The position numbers and the translations under genes are program-made. This document shows positions 11,892 through 21,494 of a stretch of DNA of 64,000 nucleotides, piece after piece (position 1 is the first letter of the stretch; each line of letters opens with the position of its first letter). The DNA lies in NCBI GenBank assembly GCA_025602915.1, contig JAHLJZ010000011.1, forward strand, positions 124,001 to 188,000, read 5' to 3'. Source of the stretch: Paraphysoderma sedebokerense. Its lineage: Eukaryota; Blastocladiomycota; Physodermatomycetes; Physodermatales; Physodermataceae. Under the pieces are notes generated by a model. The model worked only from the letters and a program-made list of their open reading frames with translations. It was not told where the DNA came from and did not search any database.

Positions 11892-13319
11892 ATGAGCTCT
11901 TCAAGTGGCCTGTCAATTCTTCAAACATCCCAGGGGCAGCCATGCAGTGTCAAGTCAGTCGCCGCTTCACCAAATGGAAAGTACGTCTACAGTGGGAATT
12001 GGGATAGCTCAGCAAAGAAGGGGAATTCTTCAAGTGGTCAATGTGTTGACACATTGCAAGGTCACTCAGAGTGGGTCACCTCAGTCGCTCTTTCACCAGA
12101 TGGAAAATATGTCTACAGCGGGAGTTACGACAACACAGTCAAGAAGTGGGATCCTTCAAGTGGCCAGTGTGTTGAATCATTTCAAGGGCATTCAGGGTGG
12201 GTCACCTCAGTCGCTGTTTCGCCAGATGGAAAGTACGTCTATAGCGGGAGTTACGACATCACAGTCAAGAAGTGGGATTCTTCAAGTGGCCAGTGTGTTG
12301 AATCATTCCAAGGGCATTCAGGATGGGTCACCTCGGTCACTGTTTCACCAGATGGAAAATACGTATACAGCGGAAGCCCCGACAACACAGTCAAGAAGTG
12401 GGATTCTTCAAGTGGCCAGTGTGTTGAATCATTCCAAGGGCATTCAGGATGGGTCACCTCGGTCACTGTTTCACCAGATGGAAAATACGTATACAGCGGA
12501 AGCCCCGACAACACAGTCAAGAAGTGGGATTCTTCAAGTGGCCAGTGTATTACAACATTCCAGGGGCATTCAGATTGGGTGCGTTCAGTTGCTGTTTCAC
12601 CAGATGGAAAGTACGTCTACAGCGACAGTGGGGACAAGACAGTCAACAAGTGGGACGCTTCAAATGGGCGATGTCTTCGCACCTTTCAAGGCCACTCAAG
12701 TGCGATAACTTCAGTCACTGTTTCACCAGATGGAAAGTACGTCTACAGCGGAAGTCTCGACAAGACAATCAAGAAGTGGGAGTCTACTACTGGCCAGTGT
12801 TATGCCACGTTCCAAGGGCATTCAGGATGGGTCTTTTCAGTCGCTGTTTCACCGGATGGAAAGTGGGTCTTCAGCGGGAGTGTGGACAGCACAGTCAAGA
12901 CGTGGGATACGTCAGATGGTCGGTGTCTTGTCACATTCCAAGGACAGTCAGGGTGGGTCTATTCAGTCGCTATTCCATCAAATGGAAACTACGTATACAG
13001 CGGCAGTTCCGACAAGACCATCAAGAAGTGGGATTCTTCAGATGGCCAGTGTCTTCGCACGTTCCAAGGGCATTCACATTGGGGCCGTTCAGTCGCTGTT
13101 TCACCAGATAAAAAGTACGTCAACAGTGGGAGTGATGATGAGGCAGTCAAGAATGCGGAATCGGAGAACGAGCAGCAACTGCATAAATCAGCTGAGCAGT
13201 CACTGGCTACTTCAGAACAGTGCGAGTCTGTTGAATGTTTAGAACAAACCGATTGTGAGCCGGATAATGTAAAAAAGGTACTATTCAAGCCCTTAGAAAG
13301 ACGGAATTTTCTGTTCTGA
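11892..13319 (+). CDS. WD40 repeat protein with near-identical repeats
   Basis: A 475-aa single-exon frame made of ten WD40 units of 42 aa with the pattern SGWVTSVxVSPDGKYVYSG, ending DxTVKKWD, joined by SSGQCVESFQGH. No enzymatic or membrane part is visible; the last 60 residues are acidic, Ser/Glu/Cys-rich. The repeats resemble the highly regular WD40 arrays of fungal NLR-like and bacterial proteins, where the propeller serves as a binding surface. Units 4 and 5 are identical even at the DNA level (see the repeat entry). A GT-AG intron from about 13255 to 13385 with matching phase could fuse it to the coiled-coil gene that follows; without it the frame stops at 13317-13319. Function unknown. 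Confidence 0.8.
   Translation: MSSSSGLSILQTSQGQPCSVKSVAASPNGKYVYSGNWDSSAKKGNSSSGQCVDTLQGHSEWVTSVALSPDGKYVYSGSYDNTVKKWDPSSGQCVESFQGHSGWVTSVAVSPDGKYVYSGSYDITVKKWDSSSGQCVESFQGHSGWVTSVTVSPDGKYVYSGSPDNTVKKWDSSSGQCVESFQGHSGWVTSVTVSPDGKYVYSGSPDNTVKKWDSSSGQCITTFQGHSDWVRSVAVSPDGKYVYSDSGDKTVNKWDASNGRCLRTFQGHSSAITSVTVSPDGKYVYSGSLDKTIKKWESTTGQCYATFQGHSGWVFSVAVSPDGKWVFSGSVDSTVKTWDTSDGRCLVTFQGQSGWVYSVAIPSNGNYVYSGSSDKTIKKWDSSDGQCLRTFQGHSHWGRSVAVSPDKKYVNSGSDDEAVKNAESENEQQLHKSAEQSLATSEQCESVECLEQTDCEPDNVKKVLFKPLERRNFLF
12261..12548 (+). repeat. Tandem 126-bp WD40 unit, identical copies
   Basis: The stretch 12261-12422 recurs at 12387-12548 with a period of 126 bp (42 codons) and no difference seen, third codon positions included. 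The flanking units differ by only a few bases. This is the mark of very recent unequal crossover or gene conversion within the array. Confidence 0.9.
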
Positions 13320-13387
13320 TACGTTTATATGAAATAACATAGCCTATCACCGCGCTGGAAGGTGGTGGTAGAAGTAATATTGCAGAT

Positions 13388-15108
13388 ATGTGTTCTTCAT
13401 GCAATGCAGGCAACAAAGTGAGTTATGATTTCGATCAGCTTTTCTTTATATATCGATGTATCTAACAGCAGGCAAATGAACGGTAACATATTATAGGTCT
13501 CGGCCGATAATGGAGTTACGTCACAAGAACTGCACAAGGTCAAGGAATGTCTCAGATGTGAGATTTCAGCTCTACGTCATGACGTTGACAACGTAAATTC
13601 ATCCTTCATGGTCTCTCAATAGTGAATTCTCGGTAGCCAATATTGAATATTCGATTTTAGGCCTCAGCTGAACTCAATTGTGCGTTTGAACGCATGAAGG
13701 AATTTGATGCGGCTTTCAATGGAAACATCGAAACGGTATTTTGGTTTTCATAAGTTTATTACATGTGAAGTCCCGTAGTATCATACACACTGATCCGACA
13801 AATTTTACTTTTATAATCTTGTCAAAAGGAGTTTGATGCAAATGATGACACGAAAGCAGACCCTCCAAACCTTGATGAAGGTGGGGGCATCTCTTTATTA
13901 CGAATTCCGCATAATTTTGGAACTGACATGCCTTTACAAATTCGCAGCGATCCCAAAGTATGTCAACTCTACGAAGCGTATACACGAAATGATGAAAATT
14001 TATCTCCGTCAGCTCGAACGAAAAATTGAAGAATCCCCTCAAATTATATTGACTACTGAAGAGTCGTATACTTTACCGGACAATAAAATAAACTGGACTC
14101 TGATTGATAAAACTGTCATCGAGTTCCGCGCCGTGATTGATCATATACAAATGAAATCCCTGGTGGTAAAGAAGATTTACGATTACTTGAGGTTGATTGA
14201 AGCCTATGATGACGAGTCCCCATCTCCTCCTTTGGAGAGTGAAGTGGCCAGAGATATAGAATCCAAATTAAAATGTTTCCATGATCGAAAGATTGTGTTG
14301 TGCCATAGCTTGCAGCAAATGGAGAATAAGGTAAAGAATGCCAATTCCTACCTGTACTCAGCGCTTCGGTCAATAATTCTTTATTACTCGACTTTGCTAG
14401 CTGAAACATGATTGGAAGTACATTCAATCGGAGTCCGAAAAGTTGGCCTCATTGCAACTCTCCCTTCTGGACGAAACCGATAAGTCCCAAGATCCGGCGC
14501 TCATGGTTAATCTTCCCAAGCTCGTTCAAGCCAAGGCAGCGTATGTTTCAGCGAGAGAGAAATGGAGACATCACAAATCAACGCTCGACAGCTGTGCCAT
14601 AAATTTTGAAAAAGGCGTAATACAAATCCGGGAGGGGATTGAACCAGCTTTGCTGACAATGGATTCTGAAATCTTCAATTGTGTTCAAACATTGGATGAG
14701 TCACTCACCAATTTTCAAATATCCCTTGACCGTTTGCGAAAATCGGTAGCAGAAGCACTAGCAGAGGTGCACCGAAAATTACTGTTGTGTGACTATAGAG
14801 ATCAGGAACTTTGTCATGACTCATTTGCATTATTGCGCGACATCGGAAGAATTAATGAGACAGAGAAAGTGATTAATCACCTGTCAATACCTTCCTACCA
14901 TAACAAGCAAAACCGTACTGGCGAGCGAGTTGAATCGGTCAATTACGTATTTGAAGAAACGGACAGTCTTCATTCGACCGCCACTGCGCATCCGGAAGTA
15001 GATGATACGACACAGAAAATGTCGGAACTTTCTGTGACAGAAGAAATTCAAGATCACGGCAGTATTGGGACTGTAGGCTCCAGTGTTGATGATTGGAAGG
15101 TGTTATAG
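13388..15108 (+). CDS. Coiled-coil protein of unknown function (possible BAR-like)
   Basis: Six exons fit by GT-AG and phase: 13388-13417, 13497-13592, 13661-13735, 13829-13957, 14013-14330, 14401-15108, giving about 451 aa. The middle and C-terminal parts are long amphipathic helices (VVKKIYDYLRLIEAYDDES, ARDIESKLKCFHDRKIVLCH, LQQMENKLKHDWKYIQSESE, LVQAKAAYVSAREKWRHHKS, LDESLTNFQISLDRLRKSVA), which look like a BAR-type or similar helical bundle, followed by an acidic disordered tail ending SSVDDWKVL. The Met at 13388 is not a strong start; a donor at 13255 in the WD40 frame joins in phase to TATATG just before it, so this may be the C-terminal half of the WD40 protein. No family recognised. 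Confidence 0.6.
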
Positions 15109-16629
15109 CCGGATGAAATGTAAATGCTATTTTTGTAATTTTGTATATAATATTGCGGGATTAAATTAAATTTCTTGAACATATAACAGTTGCTATTAAA
15201 TGTATTAAAATACGGATAGTGCACTTTTATAATCAACGTTCAATCGTAAAATCTTGAAAGAATAATCGGAAACATATTATGTGAATTAAGTCGGCCATAC
15301 TTGTCAGGGTAATGGAATGTTTATTCTTAATCTCGAGTTTGCTTTTGCCACTACGTTAATTTCCAACACTCATCTTGGATCTGATTACACCTTAGTATTA
15401 TCATTACAGCTTCTGAACTACACGAATCAAAGCGTGAATATTCGCAAACTCGAAAGTGAACGTCCTGGGGTTATCGAATTTGGGGATGAATTTTGCAGAT
15501 AATGTGGTAACCTATTTCTTTAACGGTGAAATTTTGCCACGAGTGAAATATGGTGGATGGAGGAAAATGGGGGATAACTTTGAGACGATATTCACTGTTT
15601 GCTTCAGAGAATGGCAATACTTTAATGGGAAACTTTCAGTCAGGATATAACAGACATATCTACAGTATTTTCTTGGTGGAATGGAAGAGATTTGAAGTAC
15701 CCTGTCTATTTTTCTGTTCAAGCAACCAACAATTCTTTAGCACCAAAGTGGACTTCGGTGAAATAATGAAGGCTAGAAGAGGTTATTATTGATGGCTGAA
15801 GCAGGCATGAGCAAGATCGGTGGAACCATTTCAAGAGTCATTTTAAACAGTAGGTGCACTCACGTATTCAACATATTAGAATGTAACTCGCTCTTTCGCG
15901 TTATTGGTGCGATACAAGGCATTATCCAGAACTCGGCCGAAGCAGCTGGATCTATCGGAAAGGTTGTAGAGAGAGAGAAAAGATAGAGTGAGGGATAGTC
16001 TCATTCGAAATTACGTTCCGGATGACTAAAAACTTATTTGTTTGTCTGACAAACAAGTTTCGATGAGCGGAGTATTTAAACTGTGTGACGTCCGTTTGAG
16101 TACATTCGTATTAAACGAAGTCGAGAACGTGTGGAGGGATCAGAAGTGGCGCAGTGGCAACATGAGCTCCTGCATGTGAGTTATGAATGAATCGAGTCTC
16201 GGCAATCGAAGATGGGTAGGCGCCATCGGGATGTAAAAAAGAACATCACGTCCACTAAACAACGAGGAAGAAATGACGGCAGAAAACCACGATGGGCCAA
16301 GGAGGGGAAAATCTGGAAATCTCATACAAAGATTGAAATACATGATATTAGGAAAACAACGGCTGAAAGGTACTCCTCTGATTTCGGAATGGTCTCGGAA
16401 CGTCTGTCTTTGACCGTCATCAGAATCTTCCTCCAGACAACGAGACAATTGTTCGCGTCCCAGGCCCTTCCTCCATTCTGCGCGTCGATGGGCCATCGGA
16501 CGTCATTGCACAATTCTCGAAAACTGTCCAGGACAGAGCAACCTCCGATGCGCATATATAGCAAGTACTTTCGCACATTTTTTCTTTCAATAAGCACACC
16601 GATTTGAAAAAAATACTCGCTCCGCAGTC
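15109..16629. other. Long intergenic region, no convincing gene
   Basis: 1.5 kb between the coiled-coil gene and copy 2 of the seven-helix gene. Overlapping short ORFs at 15317-15502, 15456-15650 and 15550-15792 lie on the plus strand in different frames and could be the remains of a lost gene, but no family is recognised. A perfect palindrome sits at 16038-16056. ORFs at 16140-16607 on both strands look like chance. Confidence 0.4.
16038..16056. repeat. 19-bp perfect palindrome
   Basis: TTGTTTGTCTGACAAACAA, nine-base arms around a single T. A close relative, TTGTTTGCCTGACAAACA, occurs at 2854-2871 in an intron of the phosphatase-like gene. It could be a factor-binding site or hairpin; nothing more can be said. 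Confidence 0.4.
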
Positions 16630-17602
16630 ATGTCCACATTAAGAAATTGCACAACAGGTGCTTTGGTTACCGATACCTTACAAATAGGTTTATTTCTCGG
16701 TCTCGCCATCAAGCTATGCTTTGGTAACCTCATGAATCCTGACTTGTACGAAATGCGTCGAAACCGCAGAGTCTTTTTTTCAGTCACTATTGGAAGCATA
16801 AGCTGCTTGTGCTACTATATATTCGCAGCTCCCGCCTTAACATTTGGGTTCTCTCCTGATACGCAACACATGTTCAGTTCCATTTTTTGGTTTCAAGCCG
16901 CAAATGACTTTTGCTTGTTTGTCTTGTTGTTGGAAAGATTAATACCTGTTTTACCAATTCGTCAACATCTCACTCAAAGAGGAGAGTCGGTTCTCAAGAT
17001 TATTATTCCGTGTGGTCTTGTAGCTGCTCAGGTTACCTTGGCTAGTTATATTTCCAAGTTTGGCTGGCCGACTTTCCCTGTCACTCTGGAGGAATTCAAA
17101 GTACTCAACGATATCTCTTCGTTCAACGTGATGATTGGTTTGGGATGTAATGTTATCCTTACCATTCTCTTCTTAAGAGCGCTCTTGGCCAACCGAGAGG
17201 GAAGCTTTTTCAGTATCGTCATGAGCAATCAACGTGAATGGGCCCAGTTTTTGTTTGATTTTGCAGTTGGCCTCTTCTTGGTGTTCTGTCGCTTGGTCTC
17301 TTATGGTACACCTACCGGCATGCCTCTAGGATTGATATTTTTTACTGGTATGGCGTATCCGGTAAGTACTGTCTTCGACTCTTAATATTTCTGCCATACT
17401 GTCTTAACTAACTTAATGTTCGCTAATACGTGTGCTGTTCTTCCAGATTGTTATCCTTACGACGTATAAAAACTATATCTTTGTTACCCGTCATGTCGCG
17501 AAAGAAATCTTGCAAACAGGTCTTTCCGTCAATCCTAAATCCGCGAATCCGTCCACCACTCAAGCCAAAACATCTGCCGGCGCATCAACCGGAACTCGTT
17601 AA
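16630..17602 (+). CDS. Seven-helix membrane protein, copy 2, intact
   Basis: Exons 16630-17361 and 17447-17602 give 295 aa with about seven hydrophobic segments (residues near 20-35, 50-75, 83-108, 120-140, 155-178, 193-217, 225-250) and a short Ser/Thr-rich cytosolic tail, a GPCR-like layout. Marked stretches are ALTFGFSPDTQHMFSSIFWF, NDFCLFVLLLERL, MSNQREWAQFLFDFAVGL and MAYPIVILTTYKNYIFVTRH. It is clearly homologous to 10226-11199 along its whole length including the intron, so the two are dispersed duplicates with two other genes between them. No known receptor class is recognised, and topology was judged by eye. A receptor or channel role is only a guess. Confidence 0.75.
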
Positions 17603-18087
17603 TATTTATACTTCGAAATTTGTATCTGAATTTCGCCATTTTGTAGTTTGAGTACAATTTGTTCTAAGTGTATTTGTAATTTTTTATGTCGAATAAATAA
17701 AGAAATTTCTGAACTCATTTAAGCTACAAGAAACAAATTAAGGGCTAGGTGTCTACGGCCCTATTCCGGCCCAAAAGCATTTTTGAGGCAACGAAGAGAG
17801 AACGCATACAATAATTTTTCAAAGATATTGAGACAGTCATTGTATAGTCATTTTCTGTATTGCTTTGTTTTCAAGGGTAGTTAAGTACAGAAGCAGATTT
17901 TCATAGAATGATTTATTCTTGTCGTCACATCTGCGTCGAGGTGGACTGTAACCGATCGCCTCGCCAAAAAATTTGTAAGCCTATCGTATCCGACTTTTCC
18001 ATAGTAATTCCTTGAGCAGAATAATATTTAACTCACCCCGCATCTCATCACAATATTAAATACATTCATCTTACTATCATATCCTAA
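17603..18087. other. Intergenic, no gene seen
   Basis: 485 bp holding the 3' end of the seven-helix gene (an AATAAA at about 17693 is a likely poly(A) signal) and the SDH5 promoter. No ORF of interest. Confidence 0.5.
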
Positions 18088-18639
18088 ATGTACAGAGCCT
18101 CTCGAATTTTATTTCGGAATCGTCCGTCATCTTTCTCCCTCGTCCCCTCTTCATCGACACATCTTACATCAAAGTCATCCAGTTTGTCTATCTTATCAGC
18201 TTCTTCATCTAATTCATCAAAGATTTCTCCTCCTCCTCCTCCTCCACAAACTGTAGACCCTTGGGACTTGCATCCGCCGATGGAGGACACATACACACCG
18301 TCGCCAATCCCCAGGCCAGTCCGGAATAATGAACCCCTGTCGACTTTGAAATCGAGATTACTATACCAATCTCGCAAGCGGGGAATCCTTGAAACTGACC
18401 TTCTTTTATCTACATTCATTGACAAGAATATCAATACATTAAGTGAAGCACAGTTGAAAGAGTACGATGAGCTACTGGAAGAGAATGATTGGGATTTGTA
18501 TTATTGGTTTACCGAGAAGAAGACAATTCCGGACAAGTGGAAGGAAAGCAAAATTGTCAAGATGTTGGTTAGTCATGCTAAGAATGAGGGAAAGAAAATC
18601 TTGAGAATGCCAGATATTGGCAAGGATGTTAACAAGTAG
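18088..18639 (+). CDS. SDH5: Succinate dehydrogenase assembly factor 2 (Sdh5/Emi5)
   Basis: A single-exon 183-aa protein. Its job is to help covalent FAD attachment to Sdh1 in the mitochondrial matrix for complex II assembly. The first 45 residues are rich in Arg and Ser without acid (MYRASRILFRNRPSSFSLVP), a mitochondrial presequence, followed by a Pro run (SPPPPPPQ). The core has the family signature LKSRLLYQSRKRGILETDLLLSTF, then LSEAQLKEYDELLEENDWDLYYW. The Arg-Gly pair and the flanking Glu belong to the FAD-transfer surface known from homologues. Length and order fit; the call is firm. Confidence 0.95.
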   Translation: MYRASRILFRNRPSSFSLVPSSSTHLTSKSSSLSILSASSSNSSKISPPPPPPQTVDPWDLHPPMEDTYTPSPIPRPVRNNEPLSTLKSRLLYQSRKRGILETDLLLSTFIDKNINTLSEAQLKEYDELLEENDWDLYYWFTEKKTIPDKWKESKIVKMLVSHAKNEGKKILRMPDIGKDVNK

Positions 18640-18936
18640 GATTACTCCTTGAAACGGTCGGAACTACTGCTGGAGTCAGATTACTGAAGCAAATGAAGAT
18701 AAGGTGTCAAGGAAAATTGGATTATGTCTATTGGCATATTTGTTCACTAAATTTATTTCCCGACTCAAAACTTTTTAAATATGGAAATAAGAACTAGGAT
18801 AGGCTACAGATGTCTGACATATAACACAATGAAAATGCTATTCTTATACAAAATGTTTTCAACTACACCCAATTAACCCACTCCTAAAGTCAAAAATGTG
18901 ATTACTCTATCACAAAGTGACAGTATTGCCTGTAGT

Positions 18937-20829
18937 CTAAATAGGTGAGTCGATACCAGCGGTATCAGGCGACGACTGAACGGACGAATCCAAAGAGTCT
19001 GAGTAAACTGATGAATCAGGGGTAACATCGCCTTTCTGAGCTTTCCTCATTTCTTGTTGTTTACTCTGAGTTGTGAAATTGCTGTGTTCTGATTTTGAAG
19101 TGGTGGAAGACTTGCATGAATCATCACTACTACCTCTTTGGGAAGGATTCCCTTTGGTCGTAAGCTTTGAATTCGATAACCCTTCATTTTTCGACGCCGA
19201 TCCATTATCAGTTTTCCTGGTTGCGTTCTTTTTTCTGTGAATCATTTGAGCAAGCGGAACATTCTCATTTGGAGAAGGATTCTGTTGTGACTTCAATGAT
19301 AAAGCTGACAAAGGGATATTGTCTGAAGGGGAGGAATCCGACTCTTTCTTTTGAACAGTGGAATTAAGTGGTCTGGCTTTTAATGAAGCTAAGGGAACGT
19401 TGTCATCTGGAGAAGCAACGGAAATCTGTTGGAATGACTGGCGATAAGTAGCAGAGGATGGTTGAGTCCTAGACATCCCTCTATTAGTCGATGTCGATTG
19501 TGGCCTGCTGCTACGAGCCAGTGACTGACGGTTGGAATTTACAACTGATGAAAGTGGAACGTCATCGGAGGGTGAACTTTTCCTTCCGATGCCATAAATG
19601 GATGCTGGACTTTGATATGTTCGTCCTGGGGATATACTTCTGACTGCCGAAACTGACCGACGACTGTGTCGCTTTTGTGTATTTTGAACTGAAGGCGAAC
19701 TTTGCGATACGTGGGAGGAACTCGGATGTGTTGGCTCCAAAGAAGTTTGTTGTTGAGCCATCATAGCTTGTTGCTGAAGCATCATGGCGTTCATCTGCAT
19801 TGCATTGTATGCGAGCATCGGCATCATCATATTTGCCCCAGGAACCATCATATAGAGGCCATTATACATCGAAGGGATGGTGGTAAACGGTTGCATTGAT
19901 GGCATTTGTGGATTTGCCATCGCGGACTGATCGCTAGTACCCATGGATGTCGAAGGACTCGCAGTGGGGAGCTGAACAGAGGGCATCATCATTGAAGGAA
20001 ACTGGAACATTTGAGGCTGCATAAAAGGAAAGGCTGGCATCATTTGCATCGGTTGTTGTTGCGGTTGCTGTTGGATTTGACTTTGAGCTTCACGCCATTG
20101 ATGGAATTGCTGAACCATACGTTTGGCCTCCATCTGTTGACTTTGCCTTCTTGCAAATTCCTGCTTGGCAGCATCAAATGAATCCTGACTTGGTTTGGAA
20201 GAACGGCTAAACCTTCGTTTTTCTTTATGCTGTTCGCGCCATTCGGATATAGCCGCATTTGAAGCTGCACGAGAACTGTTCGAACTACCGTCCACGCTTC
20301 CATTCCCTGATGAATTGGAGTAAACTCGTCGCTGTTGTTGTTGCTGGCGGTGGGACCGCTGATCAACTGGAACGGTATGCTGAATATATTTTTTAATCGG
20401 ACTGGTGTCAACTCGAATGTTAGGTTTATTTCGTTTGCTTGTTGAAGATGCCCCACTTGCATCGCTAAGTATACTTGCAGCATCACTCTGTGTACTGGGA
20501 ATGCTGATACTTCTTACATCGCTATCAGGGAGACTTTCAAGCTGGTTGGAAATTACCGATGAGTTGTTTGTTGCTTCTTTGGCTCCAGGAGACTTCTTTT
20601 CCTTTGGAGTAACGGGCTGTTGGGGCTGCAATAATCTTTCGCGGACAGCAGGACTGATTCTTGACTCTTTTTCTTTCGGGGTAAGATTGACGTTGCCTTC
20701 ATTAGCCTTGAATAAAGAATTAGGACTTTGCGCTGCTCTCTCAAACGCTAGTTTTACGGGAGTTGTTAGCTGAGGTTCGCAATGGACCTCCACATTGGCG
20801 GACGTTGGGGTAGTGTCGACACCTGCCAT
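18937..20829 (-). CDS. Low-complexity 630-aa protein with repeated SPxDxVPL motifs
   Basis: One uninterrupted frame from ATG at 20829 to TAG at 18937. It is disordered in nature: Ser/Gln/Met/Pro-rich, with a poly-Gln tract (RSHRQQQQQRRVY), a Met/Gln/Pro-rich centre (QMMPAFPFMQPQMFQFPSMM) and many SP/TP sites. A helical piece in the middle (ISEWREQHKEKRR to QQMEAKRMVQQFHQWREAQS) could be a short coiled coil. The C-terminal half has four copies of a short motif: SPSDDVPLSSV, SPDDNVPLASL, SPSDNIPLSAL and SPNENVPLAQM. Such D-x-V/I-P-L motifs recur in disordered fungal regulatory proteins. No domain of known function is seen. Prion-like, RNA-granule or polarity roles are only guesses. Confidence 0.8.
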   Translation of the reverse strand: MAGVDTTPTSANVEVHCEPQLTTPVKLAFERAAQSPNSLFKANEGNVNLTPKEKESRISPAVRERLLQPQQPVTPKEKKSPGAKEATNNSSVISNQLESLPDSDVRSISIPSTQSDAASILSDASGASSTSKRNKPNIRVDTSPIKKYIQHTVPVDQRSHRQQQQQRRVYSNSSGNGSVDGSSNSSRAASNAAISEWREQHKEKRRFSRSSKPSQDSFDAAKQEFARRQSQQMEAKRMVQQFHQWREAQSQIQQQPQQQPMQMMPAFPFMQPQMFQFPSMMMPSVQLPTASPSTSMGTSDQSAMANPQMPSMQPFTTIPSMYNGLYMMVPGANMMMPMLAYNAMQMNAMMLQQQAMMAQQQTSLEPTHPSSSHVSQSSPSVQNTQKRHSRRSVSAVRSISPGRTYQSPASIYGIGRKSSPSDDVPLSSVVNSNRQSLARSSRPQSTSTNRGMSRTQPSSATYRQSFQQISVASPDDNVPLASLKARPLNSTVQKKESDSSPSDNIPLSALSLKSQQNPSPNENVPLAQMIHRKKNATRKTDNGSASKNEGLSNSKLTTKGNPSQRGSSDDSCKSSTTSKSEHSNFTTQSKQQEMRKAQKGDVTPDSSVYSDSLDSSVQSSPDTAGIDSPI

Positions 20830-21494
20830 CTCACAGAATGGGAAATACTACCCTGTATAATAATAGATAAATATATAATATAGTGAATTTGTAAAAGATA
20901 ATATTGCGAATGGATGAAGAGTCCTCATTTTTCAGTCGTAGTGGCGTGGGTTTGGAACTTTGGCATTACCGGGCCGACGATTACTCGTGTCGCTAAGTAC
21001 GGCAGAAAATACGAGTCCTGTTAATGTAAACTTAGAATTTGAAATTACGATTCTATTTCTCGAATATCAAAAATAAAAGATGAGGATTCATCTGGTCAAT
21101 CAAAGACGATATTAGAACTAAATAGGTTATTTGTCCATTCTAGTTAAATCAATACTAGGTAAGTTCGCTTTTTAGTGAGCCAAGATATCAAGGTATCAGA
21201 GTACCGGCATTGACTGCTGTAGTATGAAATATGGATCTGTCTGCCTGCAAAACGAAAAATGCATGTCCATAACATCTGTTTCAACTGATAATACACCATG
21301 AAGTCTGCGCACAATTATTGGTGTGGACTGCGCACCAGGGGTAATTATTGTCGGAGATCGTTCCCTTAAAATGGTTTCATCACCAGACTTCATGATCTGT
21401 ATATTTTGGAGCCATTCCTCCTCTGCGTCTCTTTCGTAGACTTTATAGTGGTTGAAATATATTGAGCAGTAAACCTCATCGATATAAATCCGCA
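20830..21494. other. Divergent intergenic region with a minus-strand ORF
   Basis: 665 bp between two divergently transcribed genes. A minus-strand frame runs from 21495 down to 21196; from its first ATG near 21393 it reads MKSGDETILRERSPTIITPG and IIVRRLHGVLSVETDVMDMH, which looks more protein-like than a chance frame but matches no family I know, and no clear splice partner is seen. It may be a small gene or exon; I do not call it as a CDS. Confidence 0.3.

Noticed and set aside
12251-13288. Long minus-strand and alternative-frame ORFs across the WD40 gene
   Set aside because: They simply mirror the repeat period of the sense frame.
15317-15986. Chain of short plus-strand ORFs that might be a decayed gene
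   Set aside because: No family recognised and frames do not join by GT-AG signals; left as intergenic.
16140-16607. ORFs of 91-131 codons on both strands upstream of the second seven-helix gene
   Set aside because: Overlapping frames of random-looking composition, no homology or splice context; probably promoter and 5' leader.
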